64,000 nt of DNA from Achatina immaculata (Eukaryota; Mollusca; Gastropoda; Stylommatophora; Achatinidae): positions 36,630,234 to 36,694,233 of the forward strand of contig CM019707.1 in NCBI GenBank assembly GCA_009760885.1. The letters are read 5' to 3'. Below the pieces are notes generated by a model. It made no database searches. It was not told the origin of the DNA and saw nothing but the letters and a program-made list of their open reading frames with translations. The position numbers and the translations under genes are program-made. Positions 42,617 through 53,094 of the stretch are shown in pieces (within the stretch, counting starts at the first letter, position 1; each line of letters starts with the position of its first letter).

Positions 42617-42892
42617 TGGGCCGGCTAGCGTAGTGGTTAGAGCACTCGTCTAGCAACCAAATGGTCGAGGGTTCGAATCCCCAGCTGAGCGGGATTTTTT
42701 TTTCCGACCAATACGGCCCTGAGGTCGACCCAGCCTCGCAAAATGGGTACCAGAGAAAATCTGGGAAGTAAAGGCAGCGAGGAAAGGAACTGGTCACCCT
42801 ACCTCACACGCTGATGACCCAGCATAATGAGGTCTCTAACGCTTCACCCCCTACGGCATTTGAAATGCTATGGGACTATCTTTACTTTTACT
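42617..42892 (+). mobile_element. tRNA-derived SINE with 13-bp TSD
   Basis: The head GGCTAGCGTAGTGGTTAGAG has a clear A box, and GGGTTCGAATCCCC is a perfect B box. The body runs to a CTTTACTTTTACTTT tail. A perfect 13-bp target-site duplication, TTATTTTTAATGG, flanks it (42604-42616 and 42893-42905). A pol III-transcribed, LINE-mobilised element is inferred from this structure. Confidence 0.9.
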
Positions 42893-42968
42893 TTATTTTT
42901 AATGGCATGGAAAAATTCACTGCAGTTTAGTTCGCTGTTAATTTAGTGAAGCTTTGACTGTTGATTTA

Positions 42969-43122
42969 AGGAAGACCAAGACGAAGATGGCTGCAAGACA
43001 TCGTTGACGATCTGGAAATGGATGCAACAGCAGCAGGCCATCTTGCTCACAACCGAGAGGCCTACAGGAGTGCTGTTTGGGAGGCAAAGTTCCGCAAGGG
43101 ACATGCAAAAGAATGAATGAAT
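42969..43122 (+). mobile_element. Very short family-C retrotransposon end
   Basis: Only the last ~45 coding residues (RWLQDIVDDLEMDAT, AHNREAYRSAVWEAKFRKGH-like) and a GAATGAATGAA tail remain. Flanks TGACTGTTGATTTA (42955-42968) and TGACGGTTGATTCA (43123-43136) agree at 12 of 14 positions, a probable old duplication. Confidence 0.8.
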
Positions 43123-43580
43123 TGACGGTTGATTCAGGCATTCTACCTCTTTCTTCAGATCATATGATTTTCATTATTGAGAATACTCTTTCCACTGGTG
43201 CAGATGTGCCTGGCATGCTGAAAATGTATTCTATAATTCGAAAAAGGACGGACAATGAAGTGTTCTTTTCTTTGAAATGACTGAAAAGTTGTATACATTT
43301 TTCTTCACAACTTGTATTTTTCCAAATTTTATAGTTTCCTGGCCAAAAAACCTTTGCAATCACTACTTCATTAAACAGTTCATCCATGTTTATTTTATTA
43401 TCTTCAACAGTTTCATTAATTTTTTCCACCTAAAGCTTCAGTTTCAGACCATGTTAATTCATTGTTGTTTATCCAAGTAAAAGATTCTGCTCCACTAAAA
43501 CTGTTTTTCCATAGCTCAATGTCAGAAAAACATCTGTCATAAAATGCTGTAAACTCTTGTAGGATTGTATTGATATTAAT

Positions 43581-44009
43581 CTTATCTTATCTTATATCCT
43601 TCCCGTGCCGTTAAACGTCACATAGGGCTCGCAAAGTAGTTCGCCAGTTTTTCCTGTCTTCGACGAGTCTTTCAACCTCATCAAGGGATTTTATGCCTAT
43701 TAATTTGGCCTCTCTTAACAATGTCCTCTTCAGAGTTTCACGCGGTCTGCCTCTTTTTCTTTGGCCTGTTGTGTTCCACTTGATAGCTTGTTTTGGGATT
43801 CTCTGATCATTTCTTCTCATCATGTGACAAACATATGTCCATCTCCTTTTCCTGATCACCCATGAGACTGGTTGTTGTTCAGTCATCTGTCTTATCTCTG
43901 CATTGTTCTTAAACTCATTCCACTTGATGCCGAGTATTTTCCTAATGCATTTGTTTTCAAAAGAGTCTAATTTCTTGTCTATTTCTTTAGTTGTTTTCCA
44001 GCTTTCGCA
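43581..44009 (-). mobile_element. Family-B retrotransposon inserted in the hAT gene
   Basis: A 429-bp antisense insertion with a (TATCT)n tail encodes, in one open frame, CESWKTTKEIDKKLDSFENK, CIRKILGIKWNEFKNNAEIR, WVIRKRRWTYVCHMMRRNDQ, KQAIKWNTTGQRKRGRPRET, IKSLDEVERLVEDRKNWRTT and LRALCDV. A perfect 10-bp target-site duplication, TGATATTAAT, flanks it (43571-43580 and 44010-44019). hAT coding resumes on either side, so insertion followed hAT fixation. It has no internal stop, suggesting youth. Confidence 0.95.
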
Positions 44010-44556
44010 TGATATTAATACTTCCATTATTTTCTAGTATTGTAAAACGTTTTTGTTTTCTTCTTGAAATGTATTATTCTGCCTTTCCTGACGGTTTGTT
44101 TTTAGTTTTTTAAGTTCACTGACAATATCAGTTGTACTCGCTTTTGTACTGTCCGTAATCAAGATAGCTTTGCTAAACAATTTGAGTTGCCCTTGCACAA
44201 ACCACAAATACATTTCACCACAATCATTATCAAAAAACTGTTTTATCATCACTGGACAGTGTTCTTGTGAAATAAAATAAGATTTCAGTCCTTCATAGAT
44301 TTCAAGTATTTTGTCAATAGTGGAAGTAGCGAAAGAAAACGGGTGTAGCCATGTTGAAGAAACTTTTTATACTCTACATCTACATATTCACAGAACTCTT
44401 TTAGTTGAGTGACTCGAACCGTATAAATGTGGAAATATTTATAAATGTTGACCACTGAAGCTTCTATTTCAGCAGGTAGAACATCAGCTGCAGTTTGATG
44501 GCAGTTGTGTACGATGTGGTCATCGCAACCAGTGCCAACAATATTTCTTCCTAGTT

Positions 44557-44728
44557 CCTTCTTCAATCTGCTGTAAATATTGTTTTCTCCTCTACGTTTC
44601 CTTCTTCAATCTGCTGTAAATATTGTTTTCTCCTCTACGTTTCCTTCTTCAATCTGCTGTAAATATTGTTTTCTCCTCTACGTTTCCTTCTTCAATCTTC
44701 TGTAAATATTGTTTTCTCCTCTACGTTT
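44557..44728. repeat. 43-bp tandem duplication (four copies) inside the hAT gene
   Basis: Exactly four adjacent copies of a 43-bp unit, CCTTCTTCAATCTGCTGTAA plus ATATTGTTTTCTCCTCTACG plus TTT. One difference (CTT for CTG) lies in the fourth. Because 43 is not a multiple of three it scrambles the transposase frame. Confidence 0.96.
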
Positions 44729-46049
44729 AACACCCCCAAAATCAGTATTGCAATTATCTCTACAAAATCCAATACATTTTTTTTTGTCTGCTATATTATG
44801 AGTTTTTATAACTGACATTAAATAGTTTGTCAGTATTTCTGCAGTTTCACCGGGAACTAATTGAACGTCTAAAAGTTTAACTTTTACGCCACAATCTGGT
44901 ACAGAATATCACAGAACACCTGGCACAGTTTTAATTTCGTTCCTGTTGGAAGAATCTACTGATACCGTCACAAAATTTGTTTTATTTAAATCTTGGCAAA
45001 GCTGCTGAAAGAACAGCGGCTCAATCACATTAACAATGACAGCTCCACATTTTTTTCTGGCTAGTGTAAACTTTGTTTCAAAGAGCTTCGAGATCAGTTT
45101 AGATGAACAATCGGCTGAGTTAAAGCTGAGATTGTGAACAGCAACACGAAATGCTAAAGTTGCTTCTTTAGCTGCTATTAAAAATTCTTTGTCACTTAAA
45201 TCTGTCCCTTTAAAATATGAGAATATATTTGAGGAAGTTCCTGCCGCAGCTACTGGGCTTGCATTATGCTTCCCACATTTCAAGTGATTTTTAATGTCCG
45301 AACGCCCGCCATGACCTACTGAAAAGCACAGTTCACATTTCACTTTGTCAACACCATCACAAACATTTTTTTCAAAAACGGATAATCCTTTTTTAATTCA
45401 TCAGTAAACACTGAGTTTCTTTTTGTCATTTTGGAGATTAAATTAATTTAATGCACAGTGCAGAATAATGCCAGCTCGCAGTTTAAACTCAACTAAGATA
45501 GGACATGCGCAACAATGACGTGGCCAGTGTTAAGTTCCTGTGTAGCCAGCTCTAACTGAAACAAAATATCTACAACATGAAATAAAAATATCTGGATCTC
45601 ATAGGCTACATGCTATTATAAATTATGTGAAAAAATATCTGGATGAAAATATAAAACATCTAAATTCATTAGGCCACATGCTCTAAATTTTTGGGGAAAA
45701 TATCTAGACAACTTTAACGGTACTTAGATCTAGATACAAAATATTTAGATTGGCAACAGTGAGTGTAACAGAAGGGATATTTTAGTTGCCAAATCGGCAT
45801 TTTACCAGAGCCTGCTCTATTGTTTTACCTCTTGTATATTCAACAATTTAGAAATTTTACCAAATAACAAGGACAAAATGACAAACTAGCCGGGACGTAG
45901 GGACCACATCATCAAACCCTGAGAGTCCCGGTCAAAGCGGGACGTCTGGTAAGCCTACACATCATGTTTTCATGTGATTATGCTCTTGGAAATTCGGGCC
46001 TAACAGCATATATCTAGTACGCTTTAATGCCATGGAAACGGGGACTTTA

Positions 46050-46795
46050 GCTTTTCACCTTTATACTCTAGGGTAATGCTGGAGCGACCATCCCCGACCC
46101 AGCGCGTCACAGGTGGCGGATGGTGAAAGTCCTCCAGATATGGAGGATCCCCGTGAATAAGGGCTTACCTAAATAAACAGGCGCAGACCAACTGGTGGTA
46201 GACTCAGAGAGCGAGGTGGGGTTGTAGGTGGCTCTACTACTCCTATAAAATGCCTCATGCGCTCAGTGAAGGGAATACCAGGCGGGTAAGAGGCGCCTTA
46301 AAACCTCTCGCTCCCTACCTTGCGGGTAGGACAGGGAGTCCAAAGACTAGCCGGGTCTGTATACAAACCGACAGAAGGCTACGGGAAACCACTGTTGTAG
46401 CTCCCAAGAATAGTTATGATTATACACGGGGTACGGCAGGGGTCTGTACTTCCTCCAGATCTTTTTTTTTTCTCTGTATAGCGAGAATATTCTAAGAACG
46501 ATAATTACAGAACCAGGTATAAATGTAGGAGGATGCAATGTTAACACCCTTCGGTATGCTGGCGACACAGCACTGATAGCTGAGAACCAACAAGACCTGT
46601 AACATCTCTTGGATAAAGTCGCCAAAGAAAGTAAACAGAAAGGCCTTTAAACATAAAAAAGACAGACTGTGGTTATATCTAAGAAACAGAATCCACCAAA
46701 ATGCAGTATAAAATTAAATGGAACTATTTTAAAGCAGGTTGTGGCAGTATACTATCTAAGGGATATAATCCATGATAATTTTATTATGTTGACCA
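46050..46795 (+). mobile_element. RTE-like element: 5' UTR joined directly to a polymerase fragment
   Basis: 46050-46415 is GC-richer non-coding sequence carrying the conserved 5' UTR block described at 39691. It is joined near 46420 to reverse transcriptase coding sequence: GVRQGSVLPPDLF-like (46430), then NTLRYAGDTALIAENQQDL (46553), where the usual YADD box reads YAGD. KTDCGY and IKLNGTILKQVVAV follow. The endonuclease and first polymerase motifs are deleted, so it is non-functional. Confidence 0.72.
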
Positions 46796-47465
46796 AATGA
46801 TTAAAGCCCTTATTTAATTATGACGTAGAGGGTCAGGAAAAGGTCAACATAAAAATCACGGGGTATCATGAAGTTTATCATGAAATGTTTTACGAAAGTT
46901 AAATTTGAATGTCCGGTTAGTTTTTCACGGAAGGTCATTTTTGGACGTTGACATCCCGATATTTTGATAACTTTTACTGAACTTTCTCTGGACATGTTTT
47001 TATAGCCAGCTAAATTTAGTTTGTTTTTGAGAGACTAGTCCAAGGTCTGTAAACAGTCGAGTTCATGAAGTTTAGACTTTCTCGTGAAGGAATGTTCACG
47101 AACAAAGGAAAGCTGAAACGGTAGATCATATTGAAGCAATGAAGTTTTAGGTAACGAAGTTCATTATGTGATATTATTCTGTGAGATTATTACGTGATTG
47201 TCATTAAGAGAGTTTTTAATCATTGAAGTTAATGAGGATGAGTTGATGAGTTTGAGCTGAAGTTGTGATAGCATTATAATGATGTAAGCGTTGAGGTAGT
47301 TTTTTTTTCCTTGATGATGTAGCGTTTTTTATGTTGCTACAGTTTGTCTAAAGCAGAGATGTAAACTTAAGAATATGAAATAGTTCTCTTTTGAGTTTTA
47401 GTAGGACTTGTAAAGTCCGATATTTTGTGATGTGATATTTTACTTGTGAATCCATGGAAGCTTTC
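46796..47465. other. No gene recognised; flank of the I-like element
   Basis: AT-rich unique sequence with repeated TGAAGTT/GATGATG words. It ends at the left target-site duplication of the element at 47477. Confidence 0.5.
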
Positions 47466-47698
47466 ACTGAGACTAAGTCCCCTGGGAACAGCTGTGTTAA
47501 GAGCACACTTATCTTAACATAGTGTTTGTGAGACAGGGAACATAGATCTGTTTGCTTAAAAACTCTGACCTACTTCTGTAGCCCAGAAACTTGTAGTAAT
47601 CAACACTAATTGTAATTGTTATTTTTGTAAAATGTAATGTCAGGTTGGTGGACGGATGGGGACATGGAGATCTCTGGCGGGGATGAGGGAAGTCTGGT

Positions 47699-48070
47699 GT
47701 GAAACCAATGAATCCAGGACGTAACAAGCCTATAGGTCTTTACAACAATGGCTATCAGAATGATGTAAACAAAACAGAGCCAGCAGACTATAGGTGGCGG
47801 GGTATAGATATCGTTGAAGCACTCATCAGATTCCTCATCTCAAAGTCAGAGTGTCTTTGTGGAACTGTCTCAAAACCATCTGACATGGAGAAGGGACTTA
47901 AGTACAGCCACCAGAGGCTGGAAAACAAAATTTTGGCCAGGCCAGCCACACTGTCTTCATGGCAGTCCGAGCAAGACCACAGTCCGCCCTAGCAAGGAAA
48001 GGTGCTGAAGTCGGAGTTACCCAGCCAAAAGGCGCATCGCAAAAATCAGGGTAACACGCATTATCGCTAA
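47699..48070 (+). pseudogene. ORF1-like region of the I-like element, unrecognised
   Basis: Two overlapping frames (NPGRNKPIGLYNNGYQNDVN in one; SSDSSSQSQSVFVELSQNHL in the other) could be one frameshifted ORF. No zinc knuckle or other domain is visible. A TGA at 48006-48008 separates the second frame from the endonuclease ORF, which is in the same frame. Confidence 0.4.
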
Positions 48071-48074
48071 TGAA

Positions 48075-48800
48075 ATGTCTCTATCTGCAGTATTCAAACA
48101 TGGTGCTCGCCCTGTGAAGACTAACCAGGCAGGTGCAGTGCCGGGCCGCCTGCCTCGAAAGGGTCCACCCGATGCTACTGGAGGTCCTCTCAGTTCTTCT
48201 TGTGGAGTCAGGAGACATGAGAGTAGAGCTACTGGCCAAAAAATACAACGGAAGAAAACAGCCAAAAAGCAAGAACTTAAAATAATGCAGTGGAATGCTG
48301 AGGGTGTCAGCAGTGTTAGAGATGGCTATAGCAAAAAGGTTGAACTAGAGAACATACTTTTTACCGAGCAGGTAAGTATATGCTGCATACAAGAGACACA
48401 CCTAACCAAAGATGCCGCCTTTAAAATCAAAGGCTACCAGTGTTTTAGATCAGACCGACAGAACAGAAGAAAAGGAGGAGTACTCACACTTGTTAAGAAT
48501 AACATCAGCGCATGTCAGGTGGGAGTGTACATGGAAGGAGCCGAATACCAGATGATCCATCTAAAAAGTAGTAATACAGATTTCCACCTCCTTAACTATT
48601 ACTGTCCTAATGACCGCCCACTTGCTTTAGAAACAATCCCACACAAAGAGAGACTGATGGTCTGTGGCGACTTTAACAGCCATTCCCAGAGCTGGGGCTA
48701 TGACCACATAGACAAGAGAGGAGAGGAAGTTGAGAGCTGGCAGGATGATAATGGACTTCTCCTGATCAACCGGCCAGTGGATCCCCCAACATTTTACTAA
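48075..48800 (+). pseudogene. Endonuclease domain of the I-like element, cut by a premature stop
   Basis: A 241-codon frame. A basic leader (residues 1-68) precedes the endonuclease motifs MQWNAEG (71-77), CCIQETHLT (with catalytic-type Glu 107), RRKGGVLTLV (131-140) and VCGDFNSHSQSWGY (197-209, Asp and Asn of the active site). A TAA at 48798-48800 stops it after DPPTFY. Downstream the same frame still reads TSTPDLAF and GGSDHRPVFLT (48891-48920), the closing Asp-His motif. The stop is therefore a point mutation or similar within an originally continuous domain. The enzyme nicks target DNA to prime reverse transcription in this class. Confidence 0.88.
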
Positions 48801-48930
48801 AGGGCTTGGCGTACAACCTCAACACCAGATCTGGCATTCCACTCTCCAGATCTGAAGTGGAACATTACACGTGAAGTTGGAAAACAACTTGGAGGTAGCG
48901 ACCATCGACCAGTCTTCCTGACAATAGAAA

Positions 48931-51930
48931 ATGAACTCCTTAACACCAGTAGCCCTCTCCCCAGATGGAACTATAAAAAAGCAAACTGGACAATGTACAG
49001 ACATCGTACAGGTATCCATCCTGGTAGGACAGCTGTCAATAGAAGGTAAAGATATTAACAGCATAGTGAAGGAATTCAATGCTTGTATCCTTCAGGCCGC
49101 TCGTGAAACCATTCCCAGAGGAGCTCGCAGGGACTATAAACCATACTGGTCTAGTGAGCTGGGAAAACTCCATGATGATGTGGAAGCAGCTCGAAAGCAA
49201 GCAGAAAATAGACCATGCCAAGAACACCACAATAATTACCAACATTCTAAGGCCAAATTTCAGAGAGCAAAGCTGCAAGCCAGACGGGAAAGGTGGAGAG
49301 AGAAAACAGACTCCCTAAACTTTGAAAAGGATGGAAGGAAACTGTGGAAACTAATCGAACAGTTAAATGATGAGAGTACTGGAAGAAGTACAAAGATTAC
49401 ACTAATAGAGGATGGGAAAACTCTTACAGGTAAGCAGGTAGCAGATCACTTTGTTCGCATGTTTGCACAGGACTGCAACATTGATATCCATCCAGAGAAA
49501 GAGTGTGCAGTGCGCACTGACTCACAGAAAGAAGAGGAACAAGTCAGAAAAGTGGAGGTCATGGATGCACCAATCACACGCAGCGAGTTAGACCTAGCAG
49601 TTAGTAAACTGAAACCAAGGAAATCACCAGGACCAGATGGAGTGTCCAACGAAATGATCAAGAACCTGGGAATGGCAGCAATTGGAAAGCTGTTGGATAT
49701 TTTCAATATGTGCTGGAGCACAGGTAAGTTACCTCAAATCTGGAAGGAAGCAAGCATGGTACCACTGCTAAAGCCAGGAAAAAACAGTGATACTGCCTCC
49801 AGCTACAGGCCAATCAGTCTCACTAGCTGCCTGTGCAAAACGATGGAACGCATCACTGACCTGAGGCTAAAATGGTACTTAGAAAGTGAAAACCTTCACA
49901 TTCCACAACAAGCAGGATTTAGGCAGTACTACAGTACGGAATATCAAGTGACCTATCTCTCTCAAGAGATTTAGGATGCATTCCAAGAGAAAAACCTTGT
50001 ACTAGCAGCGTGGATAGACCTAAAGAAAGCCTTTGATAAAGTATGGAAAAAAGGTCTGCTGTGGAAACTAAGAAACTGCAATGCGAATGGAAGACTATAC
50101 AACTGGATAAAGTCCTATTTACACAATAGAAGATCTAGAGTAGTAATGGATGGACACAAAAGCCAGAAAGTACTTCTGCGACACGGTGTACCACAAAGAG
50201 GACTCCTTTCGCCTACACTATTCCTTGTATTCATTAATGACCTGGTCAAGGAACTTCCCTATGGAATCGAAGCGGCACTGTATGCAGATGATCTAGTCAT
50301 GTGGTGTACAGATGAATATGCGACAGTTGCTACACAGAGACTCCAAAGAGCAGCAGACATATTGACATCATGGACAAACAAATGGTGTGTAAGTATCAAC
50401 ACAGAGAAATCAAGTGCCACTCTATTCACTCTCTCATCTAAACAGAAAGCAGGTAAGATCTTTGTAAATGAAATATCCTTAAGGATGGACAACCAACCCA
50501 CTTACTTAGGAGTGACTCTTGACTCAAAACTGACTTGGAAGCAACACATCAACAGTACAGAAGCAAAAGCCAGAAGAAAACTAGCCATATTAAGAAAATT
50601 AAGTGGAACCACATGGGGAGCTAGTGAAAGAATCCTCAAGAATGTATATCAGCAAAGTATTCTACCACATTTAGAACATGGCTCAACATCTTGGTGCACA
50701 GCATCAAACACTACGCTGCATAATCTAGACAAGGTTCAAAATCAGTCACTACGGATTATCACAGGTGCCATGAGGTCTACACCAATAGCAGAAATGCAGA
50801 AAATAGTTGGTGTTCAAGTGCTAAAGGAACGTAGAGACACAAATATCATGACCATCGGAGAGAAATTCCTTAGCTCTGTAAGCCATCCCCTGAAGGAGAG
50901 ATTCAGTAACTTGGCATTAAGACGGCTTAAAAGAAGCAGCTTCATTCACCAGGCCAAGCGTATGCGTAAGCTGATACCTGACCTTCCAACTGTAGTCGCT
51001 CCATTATCATCTGTACCAGGGCATACACCATGGAAAGAAGCAGATTATACACAAATAACTATTCAGACTGAAGTGAAAGGTGTGCAGAATGGTGAGATGC
51101 AGAGCAGTCTTGTAAGATCAACAGCCACACTTAGTGTTCTAGATGACAAATATCCATGTGACACCTGGATATGTGTGTATACAGATGGATCTGCACATAA
51201 TGCCATAAAGAATGGAGGGGCAGGAGCACATATTGAATATCCAAACAATACCACTGACAAGATTTCCATAACCACTGGAAAATACTGCAACAACTTTGAT
51301 GCAGAAGTTAGGGCAATTATTGCTGCAGTTAAAAAACTATCAGACTCCAGAATTGATACATGTCCCGTAGTAATTCTCACAGATGCAAGATCAGTACTGG
51401 AAGCTCTTCAGTGCAACAAACTACCAGACCTTAAGGATGCCTTGTCAAAAACTGGCTTATACCATGGAGTCACTTTGCAGTGGATTCCCTCCCACTGCGG
51501 GATACCAGGCAATGAGAAAGCTGACCATCTGGCCAAAGAGGGCACTGAAATGGAGCAACCAGACATACCAGTCACCAATAATCAGAAGAAAAGCATGATA
51601 AAAACCTACAGGAAGCCACAAACACCACCACATGATGACTATCACATGCTAAACAGAAAGGAACAAGTCACCATCTTCTGTCTCCGAACAGGACACACCC
51701 GACTCCGAAGTCATATGTATACAAAGTTTAAGGTTGGTACTACTAATCTATGTACATGTGCCCAGGTGCCCCAAACTGTGGAACATATCCTCCAGAACTG
51801 CACCAACTATGAAACACTGAGAAATAATTACTGGCCCAGTGAAACCACTAAAGAAGATAAGCTCTACGGTTCCATACATGAATTACAAAAAACAGTGAAA
51901 TTTATCCAAGAGACAGGACTGCAGGTATAG
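48931..51930 (+). pseudogene. Reverse transcriptase-RNase H region of the I-like element, one in-frame TAG
   Basis: After a frameshift near 49000-49020, one frame runs to 51930 broken only by TAG at 49972-49974. Polymerase motifs in order: SKLKPRKSPGPDGVSNEMI, SYRPISLTSCLCK, QAGFR, then past the stop WIDLKKAFDKVW (first Asp), VPQRGLLSPTLF and YADDLVMW (50281-50304, the catalytic Asp pair). RNase H follows: VYTDGSAHNA (Asp at 51184), FDAEVRAI (Glu), VILTDARSV (Asp) and GNEKADHLAKEG (Asp). The C-terminus has CTCAQVPQTVEHILQNC, a Cys/His motif common after RNase H in such elements. All catalytic residues are present; the stop and frameshift abolish the full product. Confidence 0.92.
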
Positions 51931-51972
51931 ACAGACAATGCGAACGAAGAAGAAGAAGAAGACTGAGACTAA

Positions 51973-52460
51973 ATGAAGTCTTTGTTATATCATGTTGAAC
52001 GTTTTGTGATCTATTTGTGAGTGAGAGTGATACACTCCCTCCCATTACGGCAAGCGTAGCTCTTGCCCGGGGAGTGGAGCTGTCTGTTCATTTGTTATAT
52101 GCTATTTGTTCTCATCCTCACAACCCACTCTCTCCATAACAAACATGTGTTTTTCCTGTTACCATATTGGTGTCCAATGGTTCTCAAACTGTTGAAATGT
52201 GTCTGTTCGTATTTACACATTAAGTTTTCTGAGATTTAATCATTTGAGATGGGGAAAACAAATTAATCCAGTTGCTACCTGGATCAGCGGTTCTCACACT
52301 TTCGAAGTACCTCTTTAACGAGTTACTGCTTAATGTAGCACACTGGTCAAGCAGGATACTACTTGAACTGGTGAAGTGACCAGCCCTTTCGGTCCCGGCA
52401 CGTGCTTTTAGTTAGTGCCCAGTCACTTCGTCACGGCCGTCGGCACATTCTACTTTAAGG
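51973..52460. other. No gene recognised
   Basis: Unique sequence with a GGTTCTCAAACTGTT / GGTTCTCACACTTTC pair at about 52180 and 52288 forming a diverged ~110-base duplication. Confidence 0.5.
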
Positions 52461-53043
52461 TGCAGAAATTCAAATACCTTGGAGCAGTAATAACTTCAGA
52501 TGGGAAATGCAGAACAGAAATTAGGAACAGAATAGGCCAAGCAAAGACTGCATTTCAGAGAATGAGAAACATATTAGCTAACACATCTTTATCAATGAAT
52601 GTTAGAAAACGTGTCCTAAAATGCTATATTGAATCTATCTTGTTATATGAAAGTGAATCATGGACAATAGGCAAGTCTGCACAAAAATCATTGGAAGCAG
52701 CAGAAATGTGGTTTATTAGAAGAATGTTGCGAATCCCCTGGTCAGCAAAAATAACTAATGAAGAATGTATGAGAAGAGCTGGAGAGACAAAAAACCTTGT
52801 CAAAAAGATAAGAGAGAGACAATGTACTTTGATAGGATATGCAATGAGAAGAGGGGGCATTGAAAATATTGTAACAACAGGAAAAATAGAAGGAAGAAGA
52901 TCAAGAGGAAGACCAAGAGAAATGATACTGGACAGTCTGAACAGATGGTATGAGAGGAGATCACGAATTGTTCTAATGGCTTGCATGAAGGATCGTGTAC
53001 TCCGGAGAAGCATAATAGCCAACGCCAGTCGGCGCGGCACATG

Positions 53044-53075
<32 letters not shown>

Positions 53076-53090
53076 GATGATGATGATGAC
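52461..53090 (+). mobile_element. Longest family-A RTE-like retrotransposon fragment
   Basis: An uninterrupted frame (open from 52415, homology from ~52461) reads KFKYLGAVITSDGKCRTEIR, QAKTAFQRMRNILANTSLSM, VRKRVLKCYIESILLYESES, SLEAAEMWFIRRMLRIPWSA, ECMRRAGETKNLVKKIRERQ, EGRRSRGRPREMILDSLNRW and ends ANASRRGT-stop at 53044. About 45 bases of (ATG)n follow. KYLG-ITSDG is the start of the post-polymerase region, so domains 1-7 of the polymerase are truncated away. No stop or frameshift is present. No clear TSD was found. Confidence 0.88.
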
Positions 53091-53094
53091 CTTT

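Larger units (their letters stand above)
43160..45429 (-). pseudogene. hAT-superfamily transposase, decayed and interrupted
   Basis: The minus strand opens at an ATG at 45429 (MTKRNSVFTDELKKDYPF). After a frameshift comes a zinc-finger segment CELCFSVGHGGRSDIKNHLK ending CGKH. Next are FVTVSVDSSNR, holding the probable first catalytic Asp, and GTGCDDHIVHNCHQTAADVL, the CxxH-type segment of hAT transposases. TRFLSLLPLLTKYL follows. The C-terminal dimerisation region includes MPGTSAPVERVFSIMK near 43190. Breaks include a stop at 44909, four tandem 43-bp copies at 44557-44728, a family-B insertion at 43581-44009 and a frameshift near 43427. No full product is possible. Confidence 0.85.
42466..45955 (-). 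mobile_element. Candidate full extent of the hAT element
   Basis: GGCTTACCA at 42466-42474 faces TGGTAAGCC at 45947-45955. Both are followed inward at similar distance by CGGGAC-type motifs (CAAAACGGGAC at left, GACCGGGAC at right), as expected of diverged terminal inverted repeats. At the left end a 33-base unit with GGGACGCCCACCATAATATT repeats about three times. The inverted match is short and no 8-bp duplication was resolved. Confidence 0.4.
47477..51961 (+). mobile_element. Near-complete I-superfamily-like non-LTR retrotransposon (4.5 kb) with TSD
   Basis: The boundaries are set by a perfect 11-bp direct repeat, ACTGAGACTAA (47466-47476 and 51962-51972). The order is 5' UTR (~220 bp), a short degenerate region where ORF1 is expected (47699-48070), an apurinic-like endonuclease, reverse transcriptase, RNase H and a C-terminal zinc-type motif, then a (GAA)n tail. 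The RNase H domain and trinucleotide tail point to the I group (I, Nimb, ingi and relatives) rather than the RTE-like families nearby. An expected CCHC-bearing ORF1 is not visible, so internal loss is possible. Copies at 21006 and 62750 are fragments of the same or a sister family. Confidence 0.9.

Noticed and set aside
42617..42700. Genuine tRNA gene
   Set aside because: A and B boxes are present but acceptor and anticodon stems do not pair convincingly, and a SINE body plus TSD follows.
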